Shown: one piece after another, positions 19,744 through 21,494 of the stretch
How the letters are laid out: every line of letters starts with the position of its first letter
How positions within the stretch are numbered: the first letter of the stretch is position 1
NCBI GenBank assembly: GCA_009774215.1
Contig: VSNH01000050.1
Span: 1-21,494 of the forward strand
Reading direction: 5' to 3'
Length of the DNA: 21,494 bases
Source of the DNA: Lachnospiraceae bacterium
GTDB lineage: Bacteria; Bacillota; Clostridia; Lachnospirales; Lachnospiraceae
Made by a program: the position numbers and the translations under genes
The notes under the pieces: generated by a model
Databases searched by the model: none
Told to the model about the DNA's origin: nothing
The model's input: only the letters and a program-made list of their open reading frames with translations

Positions 19744-21494
19744 ATGGGATCAACATTTTTTGGACTGACAATCGCATCATCGGGGCTTCGGGCGGCCAAT
19801 GCCGCGCTGAACACTACGGGCAACAATATCAGCAATGTGCAGACGGCGGGCTACAGCAGGCAGGAGGTAAAGACGGAGGCGGCTAACGCGCTGCGTGTTT
19901 TTGCCACATACGGATGCGCGGGTGCAGGTGTGGAGACATTGGCGATCGAGCGGGTGCGGGATCTTTTCTACGATCATAAATATTGGGACAATGAGACGAA
20001 GCTCGGCGAGTACGACGCGAAGCTCTATTACTGCAATATGATTCAGGAGTATCTGAAGGACGACAACAAGACGGGCTTTAAGACGCTCTTTAACCAGATC
20101 GGCGTGACCTTGCAGGAAATCACGAAAAATGCCAGCAGTACCGATGTGAAGGCGGAGTTTTTGGGCGCGGCGAAGGCGCTGACGGATTATTTCAATAACA
20201 TGTACGGGGATCTTCGTGATCTCCAGTCGGATGTGAACGATGAGATTAAGATTCGGGTAGATCAGATTAACTCCATCGCGCAGGATATTGCGACGGTGAA
20301 CAAACAGATCAATACCATCGAGATGACGGGCAGTAAGGCAAATGAACTGCGTGACAAGAGAGATCTGCTGCTCGACGAGCTTTCCGCGCTCGTGGATGTG
20401 CAGACGCAGGAGCTGCCGATTCTGGATCAGGAGGGCAATCCGACAGCGGCGCACAGGTACATGGTGAAAATTGCCGGCGGACAGACGCTGGTGGATATGG
20501 ACGATTACAAGACGCTGATCTGTGTGGCGCGCTCGGATGAGGAGAAGGTGAACCAGTCCGATGTGGACGGTCTTTATGATGTCATGTGGAGCAACGGCAT
20601 ACCATTCAGCCTTTACAACGCGTCCATGGGCGGAGAGCTCCGCGGCTTGATTGAGATGCGCGACGGCAATAACGGGGAATATTTTAAGGGTTCGGTTTCG
20701 AGCGTGTCTTACTATAAAAGCTTTTCGATGGCGACCATCAAGACGACCGAAGACCACTTGCGGAATATGACCAAGTGTAATCTTTCCGACACGGGCGGTG
20801 TTATCAATATCGGGAATCAGCTTTTCTACTACACGAGCTGGGAATATAACGGCAACGGAGAGTACACCTTCACCATTGATAATAAAAAGAGCGACCAGCC
20901 TCTGACGGCGGCAAAGACATGGACGGAGGCTACCATCGGCGGCGAGGTCAATTATCAGGGAGTGCCCTACTATATGAAACAGATGAACGAGTGGGTGCGC
21001 GAATTTACGAAAAAGGTAAACGATATATTCAAGGAAGGTCTGACGGCGGAGGATCCGCCGAAGAAAGCGGACATTCTCTTTACTGCGGATTACGTCAGAC
21101 AGGACGGACAGTATAGGCAGAGCGAACTCGACACTTCCACGAGAAACGGGGAAAATACCGGCTATTATAATATCACGGCGGGCAATGTCACTCTTCTGGA
21201 TGCGGTGGTGAAAAACCCCGATCTTCTGGGCACCAGAAAGGATATTGATAAGAATACCGGTGTCGGCACAAAGCCCCCGGAAGGCGACGGCGTGGATGAA
21301 GTAGAGGGCAAGGAGCAGTGTGAACAGGTATGGGCGGTGATTTCCATGCTGACCGACAAGAACCAGTTCAGTTTCCGCGGCAGGGATGCGGGCGGCTTTC
21401 TGGAGTGCGTGCTGTCTGATGCGACTCTGAACACCAGCAATGCGGAGACCTTCTATAAGACCTATTTCAGTCTGGAGACGAATATCGACAACCA
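19744..21494 (+). CDS. flgK: Second FlgK-like hook-associated protein, 3' end outside window
   Basis: The frame is open from ATG 19744 to the right edge, giving 583 residues without a stop. The N-terminus (FFGLTIASSGLRAANAALNT, then NNISNVQTAGYSRQ) is the FlgK axial motif, and helices around 150-240 (VDQINSIAQDIATVNKQINT, ANELRDKRDLLLDEL) match the FlgK core. It differs clearly from the first copy in the middle domain and is longer. AGAGGTGA lies just before the start, 18 bases after the first flgK stop, so both are co-transcribed. At least six Cys are visible. It could serve as an alternative junction protein or a second layer of the junction; FlgL would be expected beyond the window. Confidence 0.9.
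   Translation, partial: MGSTFFGLTIASSGLRAANAALNTTGNNISNVQTAGYSRQEVKTEAANALRVFATYGCAGAGVETLAIERVRDLFYDHKYWDNETKLGEYDAKLYYCNMIQEYLKDDNKTGFKTLFNQIGVTLQEITKNASSTDVKAEFLGAAKALTDYFNNMYGDLRDLQSDVNDEIKIRVDQINSIAQDIATVNKQINTIEMTGSKANELRDKRDLLLDELSALVDVQTQELPILDQEGNPTAAHRYMVKIAGGQTLVDMDDYKTLICVARSDEEKVNQSDVDGLYDVMWSNGIPFSLYNASMGGELRGLIEMRDGNNGEYFKGSVSSVSYYKSFSMATIKTTEDHLRNMTKCNLSDTGGVINIGNQLFYYTSWEYNGNGEYTFTIDNKKSDQPLTAAKTWTEATIGGEVNYQGVPYYMKQMNEWVREFTKKVNDIFKEGLTAEDPPKKADILFTADYVRQDGQYRQSELDTSTRNGENTGYYNITAGNVTLLDAVVKNPDLLGTRKDIDKNTGVGTKPPEGDGVDEVEGKEQCEQVWAVISMLTDKNQFSFRGRDAGGFLECVLSDATLNTSNAETFYKTYFSLETNIDN

Noticed and set aside
19777..20757. 326-codon reverse-strand open frame opposite the second flgK
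   Set aside because: It has no start signal or family resemblance; the forward frame is clearly FlgK.
1..21494. CRISPR array
   Set aside because: No regularly spaced short direct repeats were seen; repeated elements here are hairpins at gene boundaries.

Overview
The window looks like a chromosomal segment of a motile, anaerobic, low-to-mid-GC Firmicute, most probably a Lachnospiraceae (Clostridium cluster XIVa) gut-type bacterium. The clues are strong AGGAGG ribosome sites with occasional TTG/GTG starts, a YesM/YesN-type two-component pair, tRNA genes without an encoded CCA end, and a flgM-flgN-flgK-flgK block behind a sigma-28-type promoter. Genus and species cannot be fixed from the sequence alone.

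Positions 1-4,100 are an AT-richer accessory region. It opens with the tail of a charged, probably mobile-element protein. It continues with a reverse-strand lipoprotein gene and a MobC-like mobilization remnant truncated at both ends. Then comes a compact forward cassette: a winged-helix regulator (1394-1936), followed by a three-gene ABC-2 exporter made of a small PLDc_N membrane protein, an ATPase and a permease (2030-3902). This trio resembles yxlE-yxlF-yxlG of Bacillus. The regulator promoter and the exporter promoter have the same layout and carry the same inverted repeat between -35 and -10, which suggests that the regulator represses both.

Positions 4,136-7,812 hold a second exporter unit on the reverse strand: ECF-type sigma factor, six-helix membrane protein (candidate anti-sigma), ABC ATPase and ABC-2 permease. 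Four tRNA genes (Glu, CAU-anticodon Met/Ile2, Asp, Leu) follow on the forward strand at 7,955-8,336, with a promoter in front and a strong terminator behind.

Positions 8,469-17,064 form a sensing and transport cluster: YesM-like histidine kinase, YesN-like AraC-type response regulator, a binding-protein-dependent ABC importer (lipoprotein, fused double permease, ATPase) of the FbpABC/AfuABC class, and a CPA2-type cation/proton antiporter. The binding protein resembles the hexose-phosphate (AfuA) branch more than the ferric-iron branch. Several gene boundaries here carry hairpins just before the next ribosome site, and one hairpin sequence occurs twice.

Positions 17,086-21,494 are late flagellar genes: a sigma-28-type promoter placed inside the loop of the preceding terminator-like inverted repeat, then flgM, flgN, flgK and a second flgK-like gene that runs off the window.

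The observations most worth following are the paired operators of the regulator/exporter cassette, the promoter nested in a terminator before flgM, the structured intergenic elements of the sensor/transporter cluster, and the ECF sigma-membrane protein-exporter unit.
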